This document shows, piece by piece, positions 1-10,942 of a DNA stretch of 64,000 nucleotides (positions are counted from its first letter, which is position 1; each line of letters starts with the position of its first letter). The DNA is from Zopfochytrium polystomum. Lineage: Eukaryota; Chytridiomycota; Chytridiomycetes; Chytridiales; Chytridiaceae. The notes below the pieces were generated by a model that was given only the letters and a program-made list of their open reading frames with translations, was not told the origin of the DNA and searched no databases. The DNA lies in contig JAIVFJ010000135.1 in NCBI GenBank assembly GCA_025765615.1, positions 62,001 to 126,000 of the forward strand. The letters are read 5' to 3'. The position numbers and the translations under genes are program-made.

Positions 1-1182
1 CCGTACGAATACCGGAGGTACTCGTTGATCGAGTCATGCATCGTACCCAATGCGCGGTCCGTCGCTACTCCAGGTAATGGAAAAAAAAAATTTTTAACCC
101 TTCTAACACTGTACTCTTTCTTTCCTCAGTCTACAAGCAAAAGTTCTGCATCCTCTTCCCCCACGACATGCGCGCCAACGAACCCCATTTCTTCTTCCCT
201 GGTCAGTGTATTGAAATCCAGCTCCGTGTGCGAAACAAGGAGTACGTATCGCGGTACTACACTCCGATTGCCGGCAGCCTCGCCTGCTTCACCATCATGG
301 TCAAGCTTGCGCCTCAAGGTGCCCTTACTCCGTCCCTTGTCCGCCAAAAGCCGGGAGATCGCCAGATCAAGATTCGCGGCCCATTCGGAACACCTATCGT
401 TGACCCCGAGCGACCTTTGCCGGGAACCATCACACCGCAATCCCCCAGTGGTTCCTGGGCCTTTGAGAAGCTTGTTGTCGTTGTCGGCGGCAGCGGTCTC
501 GCAGCAGCACTTCACCTCGTCGAATGGCTGTTCATGCCAACATACACCCCACTGCTGGTTATTCAATCCTACGAGCCAGTCAACTACGATGAGATCGCCC
601 TGTCAGTTGGCGACTGGGTCATCACGAAGGAGCACCTTTACGATGGCTGGGCTGTTGGCGTCAACCTTCGGACCGGACAAGAAGGCTTATTCCCTCTGCC
701 CGTGACTTACCCGCGCTGCGGAAACGCAACAACCTTGGCCATCTTGAACTGCATGCACACCGCTGACGATGCTTTTGGGTCCGACGTTCTTCGCGGTGCT
801 CTAGTCGCGTACGGGCCATATGTTACGGTGACACACGTGCTGACGCGCGGCATCGGAAGTCTGGAGAGTGGGCCTCCCGCGGCGGTCGAAAAGGTGTGCC
901 CGGGCACCGTGGTGTCCGGAAGGGGTCGTATCGATGCGGAAATTCTTGGCAACACACTATGGGCTGCGAAGTGGAATGAGGGTAGCCCCGGGGCACGCAA
1001 GGTGGTTGTGTGCGGACCGCAAGGCTTTGAGGGCGCGATCTATGAGATGTGCAGTGAGTATTTTTTTTTTTTTTTTCATTTTGTTCTTGGCTCTTTGGCT
1101 GACTTATCAATTTTCTTTAGTGGAAAACCTTGGCGTCCAGCACGAAGAGATCCTGATGCTTCCGCCCGACTCTTACATCTGA
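1..1182 (+). CDS. Flavin/NAD(P)H oxidoreductase with inserted SH3 domain (5' end outside window)
   Basis: Partial gene; 352 C-terminal residues visible. Exons 1-73, 130-1053 and 1121-1182 join with consistent phase (introns 74-129 and 1054-1120, GT-AG). Exon 2 shows a ferredoxin-reductase FAD-binding barrel with the flavin motif RYYTP, then a NAD-binding fold starting KLVVVVGGSGLAAALHLVEW and ending in the CGPQGF motif typical of cytochrome-b5-reductase-like enzymes. Between these NAD-fold halves lies a segment beginning YEPVNYDEIALSVGDWV and running through GWAVGVNLRTGQEGLFP, which has the ALYDY-like start, acidic RT loop and G-LFP end of an SH3 domain. By family knowledge it passes electrons from NAD(P)H through FAD to a haem or iron partner, often an N-terminal cytochrome b5 domain, which would lie upstream of this window. 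The substrate cannot be told. The SH3 insertion suggests docking to a proline-rich partner. Confidence 0.85.
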
Positions 1183-2659
1183 TAGGTTGTCTAGCTTTCA
1201 CCATCCGCATAGAGCTCCCGTTAGTACTTCTTGCCACGGAAGTTCTAAAGTGGATTCTCCATTTTTCCAATTACGTGTTCGTGCTTTGTTCAATGCTCCT
1301 TTCGACTGATAACTGGTTTTCTACTCGATGATCTAGTAGGGAAATCTTCCCCAACCTCACTTTTCGCCCGCACCCACGCTTTCCAACCCCCCCTCCCTCC
1401 TTGCCTCTTCTAAAGTTGGCGACACGAGGGAGTGTACCCGACCTGTCCTTACACCAGCCACTTCCTTCATTCATTCAAATTGTGAATCGACGGAGATCGT
1501 TCTTTCTTTTTTGTGCGATTGCGACGACAAGCGATGCGTCTTTTATAGGGCTTGCACTCCAATCCCGCACGCGTTCGTTTGTTGTCTCCGCCGTTATCCA
1601 ACTTTTCGCACACCTCTCCTTTGTTTTTCGCTTTGGTTTTTGTGTTACTGGCGATTTCCCTTCCACCCCCCCCCCCACAGCATCCCCCCGCTTTCCTGCC
1701 CACACAGTGTCTCAAAAAGCCACGTCGATGATAAAGGGTGATGCTCGCCACGCCCCACCGCCCCTCCCCTCCATTACCCTTGTGTGTTTTTCTCGCTGCT
1801 TGCGTTGGAATTGAAATAGTAAGTATATTTTGTTCCCCATTCTACCGTTGCTCGTCTCCTTTCATTGCGGAAACATACGGTTGAATTCGGGGTCCCCACC
1901 TGCGACAACGACCACAGAAGTACGGAAGTGGCAATGCTGGCGGAGGTCAGGTGACATCAACTCTTCCAATCCTCGCCACGTCCTGCCATAGCACCACACA
2001 TACAGAGGTAGTCTGGACCCTGTATCGCCTGTGAGGGAGCGTTTATGAACACCAACGTATTCACTACAGTCCGTCCTTCGCACCCTGGCGAAAGAGATAA
2101 GAGGGTGAGCCATCGAGCTTCGCAACCGAACAAGCACCGAAACCCTTACCGCGCGCACTGTTTCGATAAGTAACAGCCAAAATGAATAATGGGTTGGGCG
2201 CGTTTAGTTTAGTTTTTTTTTTTTTTTTTTTTCATGATCGAAAAGGGTGGTTTGTGAACGACGAACGAGCAGAAGACGTCCCCCATCCCTTTCGCGCTTC
2301 GCGTCGGGCGCCTTTCTGGGCATCCTGTGTTTCTTTTCTTAATCGGCGCAACCATGACTGACGGATGATTCCCCTCCCCTCCCCAGGTAAATGAAGAAGC
2401 GAAGCCAAAAACTCAACGACGTCGCGACTATCATGGGAGCGCCACCGTTGCCTGCTCCACAGAGCGGTAACCGAGCGCAGTCCTCCGCCAGTCCAAAACC
2501 TCTGCATTGCGCGTATTCAAGAGATGAATCGCGGCGCACCACCTGCCTTTCCTCCATTGCAATACGGCCATACAGCAATTGATCCGAGGGATTGGCTGCC
2601 TTTGGGTTGCCAACGCGGCGTTTTCAGTCTATGACCTTTTAGAATGCACGCATTGCCAC
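1183..2659. other. Intergenic, no gene seen
   Basis: Pyrimidine-rich spacer between the reductase and the tRNA. Open frames on both strands here are short, lack splice partners and have no recognisable motif. A poly-T tract lies near 2213-2232. Confidence 0.6.
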
Positions 2660-2732
2660 GGGGAATTAGCTCAAATGGTAGAGCGCTCGCTTAGCATGCG
2701 AGAGGCACGGGGATCGATACCCCGATTCTCCA
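2660..2732 (+). tRNA. tRNA-Ala (anticodon AGC)
   Basis: A 73-nt cloverleaf without intron. The acceptor stem GGGGAAT pairs with ATTCTCC (one G-T wobble); the D arm begins TAGCTCAAATGG; the anticodon loop CTTAGCA places AGC at 2693-2695; the T arm is GGGGATCGATACCCC; the discriminator base is A at 2732. The A34 is presumably edited to inosine so that GCU, GCC and GCA are read. CCA is not encoded, as expected for a eukaryotic nuclear tRNA. Confidence 0.97.
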
Positions 2733-3180
2733 AAATCGAAGTCTAAATCGGTAATCCAACGCTAGTTCTATTTTGAATACACTATGTAGTTGGGGCAAAC
2801 ACACCATAGCCCGTGGTCTTGGCAACTGCCCGTTTGCACATTTGATTACTCCTTTTACATTTTTTTCTTGAGGCATCTTTACTCTTGAAGACAGGTCGGA
2901 GGATTTTAATTGGGATGGGTAGTGTGCACAAACCCTCAACAAACACTGTCCGATCCCTGTAAACTGAAGTCCCGAGTGCAGAGTGAATGCTCTAATTCCG
3001 GCTGAAATCTATGCAGATGATGTTCTTATTGCAGCTGATTCATTTGATTAACAGATTGAATGCTCTTGGTGGTTCCTTTAGCAAAGTGAGGTCTACCGCA
3101 CAATGTCTCCCAATACACCGAAAAGCGTGACCCTCAACAAAACCCAACCCAAACCCCAACCCCAACTCCCAATCCCCAAA
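2733..3180. other. Intergenic, nothing seen
   Basis: About 450 bases of AT-richer spacer between the tRNA and the 3' end of the LRR-like gene; no motif, repeat or supported coding frame. Confidence 0.5.
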
Positions 3181-4518
3181 TCAAATCTCGACAAACTCCA
3201 GCGCCGCCTCCTCCGGCTTGTGATAAAAGCTGATTCCGGCGTCGTCGGCCAGCGCCGCGAGCCGCGCGCGGACGTCCTCGTCGCCGACGTCGGCGTAGTC
3301 CCACACGACGCACTCGAGCGCGGGGACGGCCGCGACGGCGGCGTCGCGTTTCTGCAGCACGAGCCACTCGACGGCTTCGGCGACGTTCCGCAACGCGGCG
3401 TCGCGGTCGTCGTCGTCGTCGTCGTCGCCGCTGCTGCTGAACAGCTCCAGCGCCTCGAGGGCGGGGCAGAGCGCGGCGACGCGGCGGACCAGGTCGGGCG
3501 CGGCGGCGGCGGGGACGTCGAGGGCGAGGCGGCGCAGGGCGGGCAGCGGGCGGTTGTGCGGGGCGAGGAGGAGCGCGAGGGCGGGGCCGGCGGGGAGCGA
3601 GGCGTAGTCTGCGGCGGTGAGCTCGAGGGCGGTGAGGCGAGTCAACCAGGGGGCTGCTTTTAGCGGGGCCGGGGCCGGTGCGGCGGCGGGGGCGGGGGCG
3701 GGGGCGGGGGCGCGGGCCGCGAAGAGGGCGTCGGCGTCGAGGAGGGAGAGGTGCAGGGAGGTCAGGCGCGGGGCGGCGGTCATGAGCGCGTCGAGGTCCT
3801 GGGCGGAGACGCCGCGGCCGGTCTGGGCGGAGAGCAGCTCGAGGTCCGGGCAGCAGGCCGCGATGGCGCGCAGGGCGCGCGGGCCGGCGAGGAGCGGGGA
3901 GCTGGTGTCGCTGCGGCTCGTGCGCAGGTGGGCGAGGTGCGGCGTGCGCTGCAGGAGGGCGTGCAGGGCGGCGGCGGTGGCGGCCGGGTCGTTGGGGACC
4001 GGGTCTGCGGTGAGGGTGAGGAAGCGGAGGTTCCTGAGAGCGGGGCGGCCGCCGCCGCCTTCCGGCGGCAAGGAGGCCGCGAGGTCGGCGATGCTCCCGC
4101 AGTGCAGGTCCAGCTCGACGATGGTGTCGGGGACGCTGGTGAAGAAGAGCCGCAGGAGGTCGGGCGAGTCGAGCTTGATGCGGACGAAGCGGGTAGCGTC
4201 CGGGTGGGCGGCGCAGAGCGCGAGGATGTCGTGCAGGTCGGTGGGAGTGAGGGGGAAGTTTGCGTTGTACTTTTTGTGGGTGCAGTTGGGACCCATGGGG
4301 CAAGCGAAGTGGATTGAGCTGATGCCGACGATTGGAGGAGGGGGAGCAGCAGAGGCGGCGGCGGCGGCGGCAGTAGCGCCAGGAAGAGGTGAGTTGACGG
4401 CGGCGGCAGCGGCGGCGGAGGCGGCGGTGGCGACGGCGGCTGCGAAGGCGGTGGGAATGTGGTGTCGCTGCAGGTGGACGGCTCGGCCGCGAGGGGGTTG
4501 AGTCGCAGTCGCCGTCAT
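3181..4518 (-). CDS. Ala-rich leucine-rich-repeat-like protein
   Basis: Single-exon 445-residue frame. The frame stays open upstream to about 4800, but that part translates microsatellite and homopolymer sequence, so the ATG at 4518, just before a Thr/Ala-rich start, is the better choice. The first 90 residues are poly-Ala/Pro. After them come imperfect leucine-rich repeats (for example IVELDLHCGSIADLAASL, LRNLRFLTLTADPV, LTSLHLSLLDADALF, LTALELTAADYASL, LRRLALDVP, LEALELFSSS), as in RNI/F-box-associated LRR proteins. An acidic Asp run precedes the C-terminal 85 residues. No F-box is visible. The coding strand is extremely GC-rich, which is why long Arg/Pro shadow frames appear on both strands. 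Function unknown; a protein-binding scaffold is the most that can be inferred. Confidence 0.7.
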   Translation of the reverse strand: MTATATQPPRGRAVHLQRHHIPTAFAAAVATAASAAAAAAVNSPLPGATAAAAAASAAPPPPIVGISSIHFACPMGPNCTHKKYNANFPLTPTDLHDILALCAAHPDATRFVRIKLDSPDLLRLFFTSVPDTIVELDLHCGSIADLAASLPPEGGGGRPALRNLRFLTLTADPVPNDPAATAAALHALLQRTPHLAHLRTSRSDTSSPLLAGPRALRAIAACCPDLELLSAQTGRGVSAQDLDALMTAAPRLTSLHLSLLDADALFAARAPAPAPAPAAAPAPAPLKAAPWLTRLTALELTAADYASLPAGPALALLLAPHNRPLPALRRLALDVPAAAAPDLVRRVAALCPALEALELFSSSGDDDDDDDRDAALRNVAEAVEWLVLQKRDAAVAAVPALECVVWDYADVGDEDVRARLAALADDAGISFYHKPEEAALEFVEI

Positions 4519-4933
4519 CGTCGGAGTTTCTTTCTTTCTTTCTTTCTTTCTTTCTTTATTTTTTTTTTTTGGAGGGTTTTTTTTCTCCAATTTTTTTTTC
4601 GTGCTCTGTCTTGTCTTTGATTGGTCGCAATTGCATTTCTTCGGAGGGTTACAGTGAATTTCATATTCCTTGAGATTTTGGGGCTGAAAAAAAAATGTTT
4701 CGGGGGGAGCAAAAACAAGTTTTCGATTGGGGGGGTGGTCGGTCTCCATTTCGGGGTGGTCCGTCTCCAATAGTGAAAAGTTTTTTTTTCCCTCCACCAA
4801 ACTTTTTTTTTTGCTGCCTCAAAATCTCAAGGTATATGAAATTGACAGTAAAACAAAAATTCAGCGAAAAAAAAAACCGGGAAAAAAAAATTTTGAAACC
4901 GCTCGTTGTTTTGTGCTTTGCGGCTCCCATCTC

Positions 4934-4985
<52 letters not shown>

Positions 4986-5096
4986 TCTCTCTCTCTCGTG
5001 GCTTTACAATGTGCACATTCTTTCTTCATCCTTTTTCTCCCAATCCTTGGCCTTCGTAGCAACATCCTCGGCAGCAGCAGCCGCATCCTTGCAGCC
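4519..5096. promoter_or_regulatory. Divergent intergenic region with microsatellites
   Basis: The 578-bp gap between the divergent starts at 4518 (-) and 5097 (+) must hold both promoters. It contains a TTTC repeat (about 4527-4557), several poly-A/T runs and a long CT tract (about 4931-4997). No TATA box was picked out with confidence. Confidence 0.45.
4931..4997. repeat. (CT)n microsatellite
   Basis: Nearly pure CT dinucleotide tract with two interruptions, about 100 nt upstream of the start at 5097, read as the pyrimidine strand in the direction of that gene. Confidence 0.95.
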
Positions 5097-6605
5097 ATGA
5101 CAATGAAGACGTTCCCCATATCCCGTCGCCGTTCTCAACGGCCCCAAGCAACCGTGCGGCCAAGAAGGGCCCTTTCCATCTTGCTGATCGCATTGTCAGC
5201 CTTGCTGGTGCAGGTCCTGCTGACGGCGGGCACAGGCGGGCCAAACACCTTGCTGGCTCATGGTCACCCTGTCTCATCCTCCGTCGACGCACGTGCCGAT
5301 TCTCTCGACGTTGACATCGTCTTTGGCACGAAGCACCCCGCATCTTCGTTGGCCCAAGCTCCTCCCCTCGAGCGCCGCGGAAAGTCTCGTGTTGCCAGGG
5401 CAAAAGCGAGAAAGGCGGTTGTGCAAGTCGGAGGAACGCCTGGAGTAGGTGCGGATTTTACTTGCCATTTGCACCTCCTCCCCTCCCCTATTTTTTTTTT
5501 CTACTCGCCTCCACGCTCGCGGACTCTTATCCTTGCCCCCATTTTTATCTTTTGTTAAAACCTCTTGGACCCGTTCCTCCTCCCTGCGGCCTCTCACCTG
5601 TTTCCCGCGACACACAGTCAAGCGCCCGCCCATTCTCACACCCGCGCAGCAGGCCCGCTCGACGGCGAAAAAGGCGCAGACCGCGACAGCTCGCGCGGCA
5701 AGAAAAGCCACGGCGGTTGCTGGTGCGGCAAGCGGACGCGCCGCGGCGACCGCGAAAAAGGGGCTCGGAGAGAGCGGCAAACTGGACTTGGCGCGCGAGC
5801 GCCGGAACCGCAAAGACGTGAAGAAACCCAAGAGGGAGCAGGCGCGCCCGTCCGACGCGCAGCCACTCTCCGCGAATCAGCAGCGCGCGCAAGTGTACGC
5901 GCAAAACCACGCAAAGAACGTTCAAGTGGCGCGCACGAACCAGTGGGCTGCTGCCATGATCCGCGGGGCGCCGGGTGGGGTGAACCAATGGAAGCGAATG
6001 AAGAAGCACGTTTTAAACGTAAGCACATCCTCCCTCTTTCCCGCGAAAAATAAACCTGTCACTGACACACGTGTAAAAAAACTTTGACTTGCAGCCGCCG
6101 ACGGGCGGTGCGCAGAAACTGTCAGGGGGCCATTTTGAAGATGCCGCTTGGCGCAGCAAAGTCACAAACAAAGCCACAGACCCGGTACCCCGGCCTTGGC
6201 TTCACGATCAGCTCGGATACAAACAATGGCCAAGGATTGCGACACATGAAGTTGGACAGAGGGTCCATTTCGAAGCAAAAGACCGTTTTCACTGCGAAAG
6301 AAGAAAACTCCCCCGACCCGAATGCGGTGAATGGATTCACCAAGAAGCAAGCGAAAAGCGCGGTGATGCAGGTGTGTGTGCGCGCCAGCGATTTACCCGC
6401 CTCACTGTCGTTTGTCTCGACCTGATCTTTTTTTTTTTGTTTTTTTTTTCTTTTCTTTCTTTGTGCTTTTTAGGCATTCGCAGCGTCGATTGTAAACCCA
6501 GGATCCGCTACAAACACGGTACACGTTCATGGAAAAGGAGATGTGGATATGACGTATCAGCGCCATAATGGGCATGTCACGTCAACCTACCCCAACTATC
6601 CTTGA
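5097..6605 (+). CDS. Unknown basic protein with N-terminal membrane anchor
   Basis: Proposed exons 5097-5448, 5618-6018, 6126-6371 and 6474-6605 give 376 residues. Joins 1 and 3 are phase-consistent; the acceptor at 6125 is less certain because a nearer AG at 6094 would put exon 3 in another frame, which does not lead into the last exon. Residues 1-26 are Arg-rich and precede a hydrophobic segment (ALSILLIALSALLVQVLLTA), a signal anchor or uncleaved signal peptide with the positive-inside rule satisfied. Exon 2 encodes a Lys/Ala/Arg-rich region (TAKKAQTATARAARKATAVAG) resembling linker-histone-like tails. The C-terminal part is polar (GFTISSDTNNGQGL..., ending THVTS-like and NYP). No family recognised. 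It diverges from the LRR-like gene. A secreted basic protein or a type II membrane protein are both possible. Confidence 0.55.
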
Positions 6606-7682
6606 TGCAGTCAATATGAATAACTTTAGGGCTTCACTCAACCCATTTTGTACTGCGAAAAATAAACTTGTTAAACAAGAGTTTAAGTCAATCAATTTAC
6701 AGACGACAAAGGTGTCTGGAAGTAAGGATCCAAATTGATAGTTCGATCATCGATGTTCGACTCAATTCTACTCAAGCAATACTAAGGGCAGCACGAATTT
6801 TTCTCAGTCAAAAAACAGAGTCCAATTCGACTTGATTCAATATTTCAAATACAAATGATAAATTTCTGAGGGTTTGATTTTGATGGTTTTAGGAAAAAGT
6901 CGATTAAAGGACGCCAAGTCGGATTGTTAATTGACTATTTGTCTTGTCCATGTGACATAGTGGCTTCCCACACAACATAATTGCCTTGTGTTTAAAGAAA
7001 ATGATGGAACTGAAGCATGCACTGTCAGAGCTCCAATAATGTTTGCACCATTGAAAGGCGGAGCCATTTTCCACAGCACTGCATTGTATGAAATCCACTT
7101 TCAGTCGGTGGGGACAGGGTTCTTTTTTGGTGAATCATAGAGAAAGGGAGTAGTCCAGGCGTAGTGGCTGCAATCGCCCTCCTTCACGAAGAAAAAAAAC
7201 AGTGAGCGGAGGGGATGGAGAAAGTAAGTGAAGACCCCCTGCCCACCAGGGTAGTCGACAAAGTTGGGGGGGGGCAGACCAGCGTTGCGTGCGTCGCGAG
7301 GTGACGTCAACGATGACAGCATAATATTGCTCAAATCGCGTGTTTGTCTCCTTCTTGACATGCTTTCTTGTCCTGCTGCGTCGGCTCGGGATCGGAGCAT
7401 TGGTGGAAGGGGCCCCAGAGACAAGAAACAAAAGTGAAAAAAAATGGTTTGCGAAGAAGAAAAATTCGAAGAGCTTTCGTGGCAGCGAAGACAAAAACCT
7501 GCAAAAAGGGAAAAAGGCGCAACAATTGACCGCTCCTTTTGGGTCAGCGTTGTCACGAGGGGCGGAGGAGGCACGCGGACCAGGAGACAGACCATTGCAA
7601 TTACACGAGCAAAAAATCTTCCGTTCAGCGACGACGAGGGCATGTGAGCTGGCAGTGCGAGGAGGGATATCACCAGAGGGCC

Positions 7683-7732
<50 letters not shown>

Positions 7733-7952
7733 CAAAGAGAAAGAGACAGACAGAGTGAGAGAGAGCGAGACAGACAGACAGACAAAGAACACTGAACGAT
7801 AAAAAAAAGCAAAAAGAAAACAAAGAAAGAAACAGACAGAAAAACAAAAGGGGGATTTTGAAAAAGGAAAAACCCTCCAAATAATCAACATTTAGAGATC
7901 TTCGTACTGACTACTCGCGCACACACACGCACACACTCACGCACATCACATA
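6606..7952. other. Intergenic, (GA)n tract, no gene seen
   Basis: AT-rich spacer at 6606-7130, then a purine-rich stretch with a (GA)n tract at about 7686-7729 and GACA variants to 7790. The long minus-strand frames here translate only that repeat and its flanks into Leu/Ser runs, so they are not called. Confidence 0.6.
7686..7790. repeat. (GA)n / (GACA)n microsatellite
   Basis: Pure GA dinucleotides at 7686-7729 grade into GACA and GAGC variants. The tract lies about 160 nt upstream of the hydrolase start, with the purine strand facing that gene. Confidence 0.93.
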
Positions 7953-9961
7953 ATGACCGACACCGCCGCCGCCGCCGCAGCCGCCCTCTCGACTAAGGAC
8001 GCCCTTCCCGGCGAGGCCCCCCGCCGCGGCCATCCTCAGCAAGCCCGTCGTGGCCGCCCCCGACGGCGAAACCGACTCTGGGCTCGCCCCCTCCGTCGAT
8101 GGCGAGCTTGCCGTCCGCCCGTCCGTCGACGCGGCCGAGGCTGCTGACCCGGACTTTGACGAGGGAGAGAAGGAGGCCGTGCGCGCGACCTCGGCCTTTG
8201 GCGACCGCTTTGGAGGTGAGAGAGAGGCGACCGCAACCCCCCTGCCAGGCTGCTTAACCCCCCCTTCACGGCTTTCTTTGTTGAGCTCTTTGTTTGGCCT
8301 TGTTGAAGGCAACGTTGTCACTCGCACCCCCAACTGAAGAGAGGGAAGGAGGGGTCTTGGCTGTCGGTTCAGCCGAGCCCGGGACACCTGACAATCTGCC
8401 CGCACTCTCTCCGTTCCCGCATTGACGGCACGATCTGAACGCTAAACTCGTTTTGCTTCGCTCCTCCCGCCTTGCCTCAAACCCTCGCCCTGCGTGTTTA
8501 ATGCATGCCAGTCTTCCACCGCCACGAACTCGCTCGCTCCAACACGGTCGACACCGTCAAGGAAAACATCAAAGCCTCCGAGTCGCACGTCAAGAGGGCG
8601 CGTGACGTCAAGAGGCGCCCCACGTGGTCTCCCATTTACGTAAGCACCACCACACCGCAACTGACCGCCCCAAATTGGAAACACACGGGCCATCGGCGGC
8701 TCATTCCGCCGTTTACATCCCCGACCCGGCATGCGCGATTACCCAAGGAAAGCACTAACCTGACAACCCTTCCACACAGACCATCACGGCCAGCACCATC
8801 ACCAACATGATGTACATGCTCAAGGACGACGTCAAGACCGGGCGCAAGGCGATCAACCTGACGGCGATGCCGCGGCCGGTGCACATCTCGATCAAAAAGG
8901 TGCGCATCCCGCGGCGGCTCGACGCGCTGCCGGCCGGCATGACCGCGGAGAGGGCCGACGGCACCATCAAAGCCGAATGGCTGGACGCGACGACCCCTCA
9001 CCCCAAGCCGGGCACGCACACGGTGATCCTGTACGCGCACGGCGGCGCGTACTTCTTCGGGTCGCGCAAAACGCACCGGCAAGTCACGTGGCGACTGGCC
9101 AAGTACGCCGGCGCGCGCGTGCTCGCCATCGACTACCGCCTCGCGCCAGAGCACCTCTACCCCGCGCAGCTGCACGACATGGTCTCGGCGTACCTGTACC
9201 TGACGGACCCGCCCGCGGACTCTGGGTTGCCAAAGTACCGCCCGGACCAGGTCGTCTTCATGGGCGACTCGTCCGGCGGGAACCTGTGCACGGTCGCGAC
9301 GCTGTGGCTGCGCGACCAGGCGCGGTTCGGGATTCCGGCGGGGCTGGGGCTGATCTGCCCGTGGATGGACCTGACGCACAGCTCGCCGTCGTACGTGTTC
9401 AACGGCAAGCACGACATCCTGCCGGCGTCGACGAACGACCCGAAGCACGGCGGCGACGCCAAGGCGCACTACTTTACCGAGTCGGACGCGCAGCTTGTCG
9501 AGCCGTACGTCAGCCCGATCTTCAGCCGCGAGCGCGCGGACCGCGTCGCGTGGCCCAGGACGCTGATCCAGATCGGCGACGCGGAGCGGCTGCGCGACGA
9601 GAACATCATTTTTTACGCAGAGGCGTTCCCGAACTCGAATATCCGCGTCGAGGTGTTTGAGGACATGATCCACGTGTGGCACTTGTTCGCCACCGCAGAG
9701 GTCGTCAGCAGGGAGGCCATCCGCAGGCTCGCCGACTTTGCAAAGTCGGTCGTCACCGTCGACCCCAAGGACGATGCCGCCGCCGCCGCCGCCGCCGCCG
9801 GCCCGTCCGCCGACGCCGCGGCGCCCGCAAAATTCAGCCGCGGTATCGTCAAGGTCATGAACCGCAAGGGCTTCCCCGAGGAGCCGTTCGGCGACCCGAT
9901 CGAGTTCCTGCGGGAGCAGAGGAAGCGGCTCGAGGAGTACCACATTCAAGAAAAGAAATAA
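7953..9961 (+). CDS. HSL-family alpha/beta hydrolase (frame break in exon 1)
   Basis: Exons 7953-8215, 8512-8639 and 8780-9961 (introns 296 and 140 nt). Exon 3 carries the Abhydrolase_3 hallmarks: the oxyanion motif YAHGGAYFFGS, the nucleophile elbow GDSSGG, ALGLICPWMDLTHSS-like strand sequence and the terminal IHVWHLF with the catalytic His. It therefore belongs to the hormone-sensitive-lipase group of esterases acting on acyl esters or short lipids. A poly-Ala stretch and a variable region follow the catalytic core; the C-terminus is KGFPEEPFGDPIEFLREQRK-like. The only ATG in front of exon 1 (7953) is out of frame with the rest of exon 1. Frame is restored if one C of the C6 run at 8017-8022 is extra. 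Intact length would be about 523 residues. No signal peptide is seen, so it is probably intracellular. Confidence 0.85.
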
Positions 9962-10942
9962 GCGGACACTACCAACTCCGCTCCTTACTCCCGTTATTAC
10001 TCCTCCCGATCGCCCTCACTCCCTCTTTCCTCACTCTTCGCTCTCTATCGTTCGCACGTACACTTGTTCTTCCTTGACGGCCAGCCTCATTTAAATGCCT
10101 CTCTGCCCTGTTTTCTCCATTCCTTCTCCCTGGCTGAACCAAGCAAGAAACAAAAAAAAGGGAAAAAGATCTTGCGTTGCCGCTGCTAATTCCGTCTCTT
10201 TCCCCTCCTTCGTTGCTTCCCCCCTCTCTCCTTTTTCACTTCGTTAATTTCGTGCGGGAGGTCGCTTCGATGGAAACCCTCCCGGGTCTGTTTTCTGATT
10301 TCCCTTTTTTTCGTTCATTTTCCATTTTTTTTTCTCCGTGCTCCGTGCCCCACGCTGGGCCTACCCTGTGACTTGTTTCATCTGGATTCGACCCTCTTCA
10401 AATATATAGTCCCCCCCTTTTTCTTAGTGTTTCTGGTAATCACTGGTCAGCGGTCAACGCCATGCAACTCAAAAAAAAAAAAAAAATAAATAAATAAATA
10501 AAAACAACGACGACGCTGCAATGAAGTTAGTTACGGTTGGGTTTGTTAGATGGTCATGTTGTCGTGGTTGTGAACCCTTGGAGGACTTGGGGGGTGACTG
10601 TCAAGGAGGTGCCCGGAAGTCTCCGACAGATTTGACGCTGCCGGAAAAGGACGAGGACGACGAGGAAGACCAAGGAACTGGTCCCACCCCCTCCTTTTTT
10701 TTGTGCGGCAAAACGATGGGATCGAAAATGGGCGGGTGTTACCTCCCGTCTTCGTTCTCATTTCTTCACCGTTCCCTCCCAATAAAAAAAAAAAAAACAA
10801 CACCAAAAGCAAGTTCTTTACATCAACCATCGCCCCGCTTCTCCCCATCCTACCGCTCATCGTCCGAATCACCCTCAAACCGCGCCTGCAGCAGCCCACC
10901 GCGCCCGAGCGCAAATCCGCCGCCCGCTCCGCCGCCGCCGTG
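9962..10942. other. Convergent intergenic region
   Basis: Gap between the 3' ends of the hydrolase (+) and the RBR ligase (-). It is pyrimidine-rich, with a poly-A run running into tandem AATAAA-like units at about 10471-10504, possible polyadenylation signals for the plus-strand gene. No coding frame is supported. Confidence 0.5.

Noticed and set aside
1401..2158. Short frames on both strands downstream of the reductase
   Set aside because: No homology-like motif, low-complexity Phe/Ser content, and no consistent splice partners.
3134..4303. 389-residue Arg/Pro-rich frame overlapping the LRR-like gene, and plus-strand frames there
   Set aside because: Shadow frames of very GC-rich coding sequence; the 445-residue frame has leucine periodicity and the others do not.
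7101..7880. 259-residue minus-strand frame with Leu/Ser and hydrophobic runs
   Set aside because: It is the translation of the (GA)n/(GACA)n tract and T-rich flanks; no motif, and overlapping frames look equally long.
8636..9949. 437-residue frame antisense to the hydrolase
   Set aside because: Antisense shadow; the plus frame has the HGG and GDSSGG catalytic motifs.
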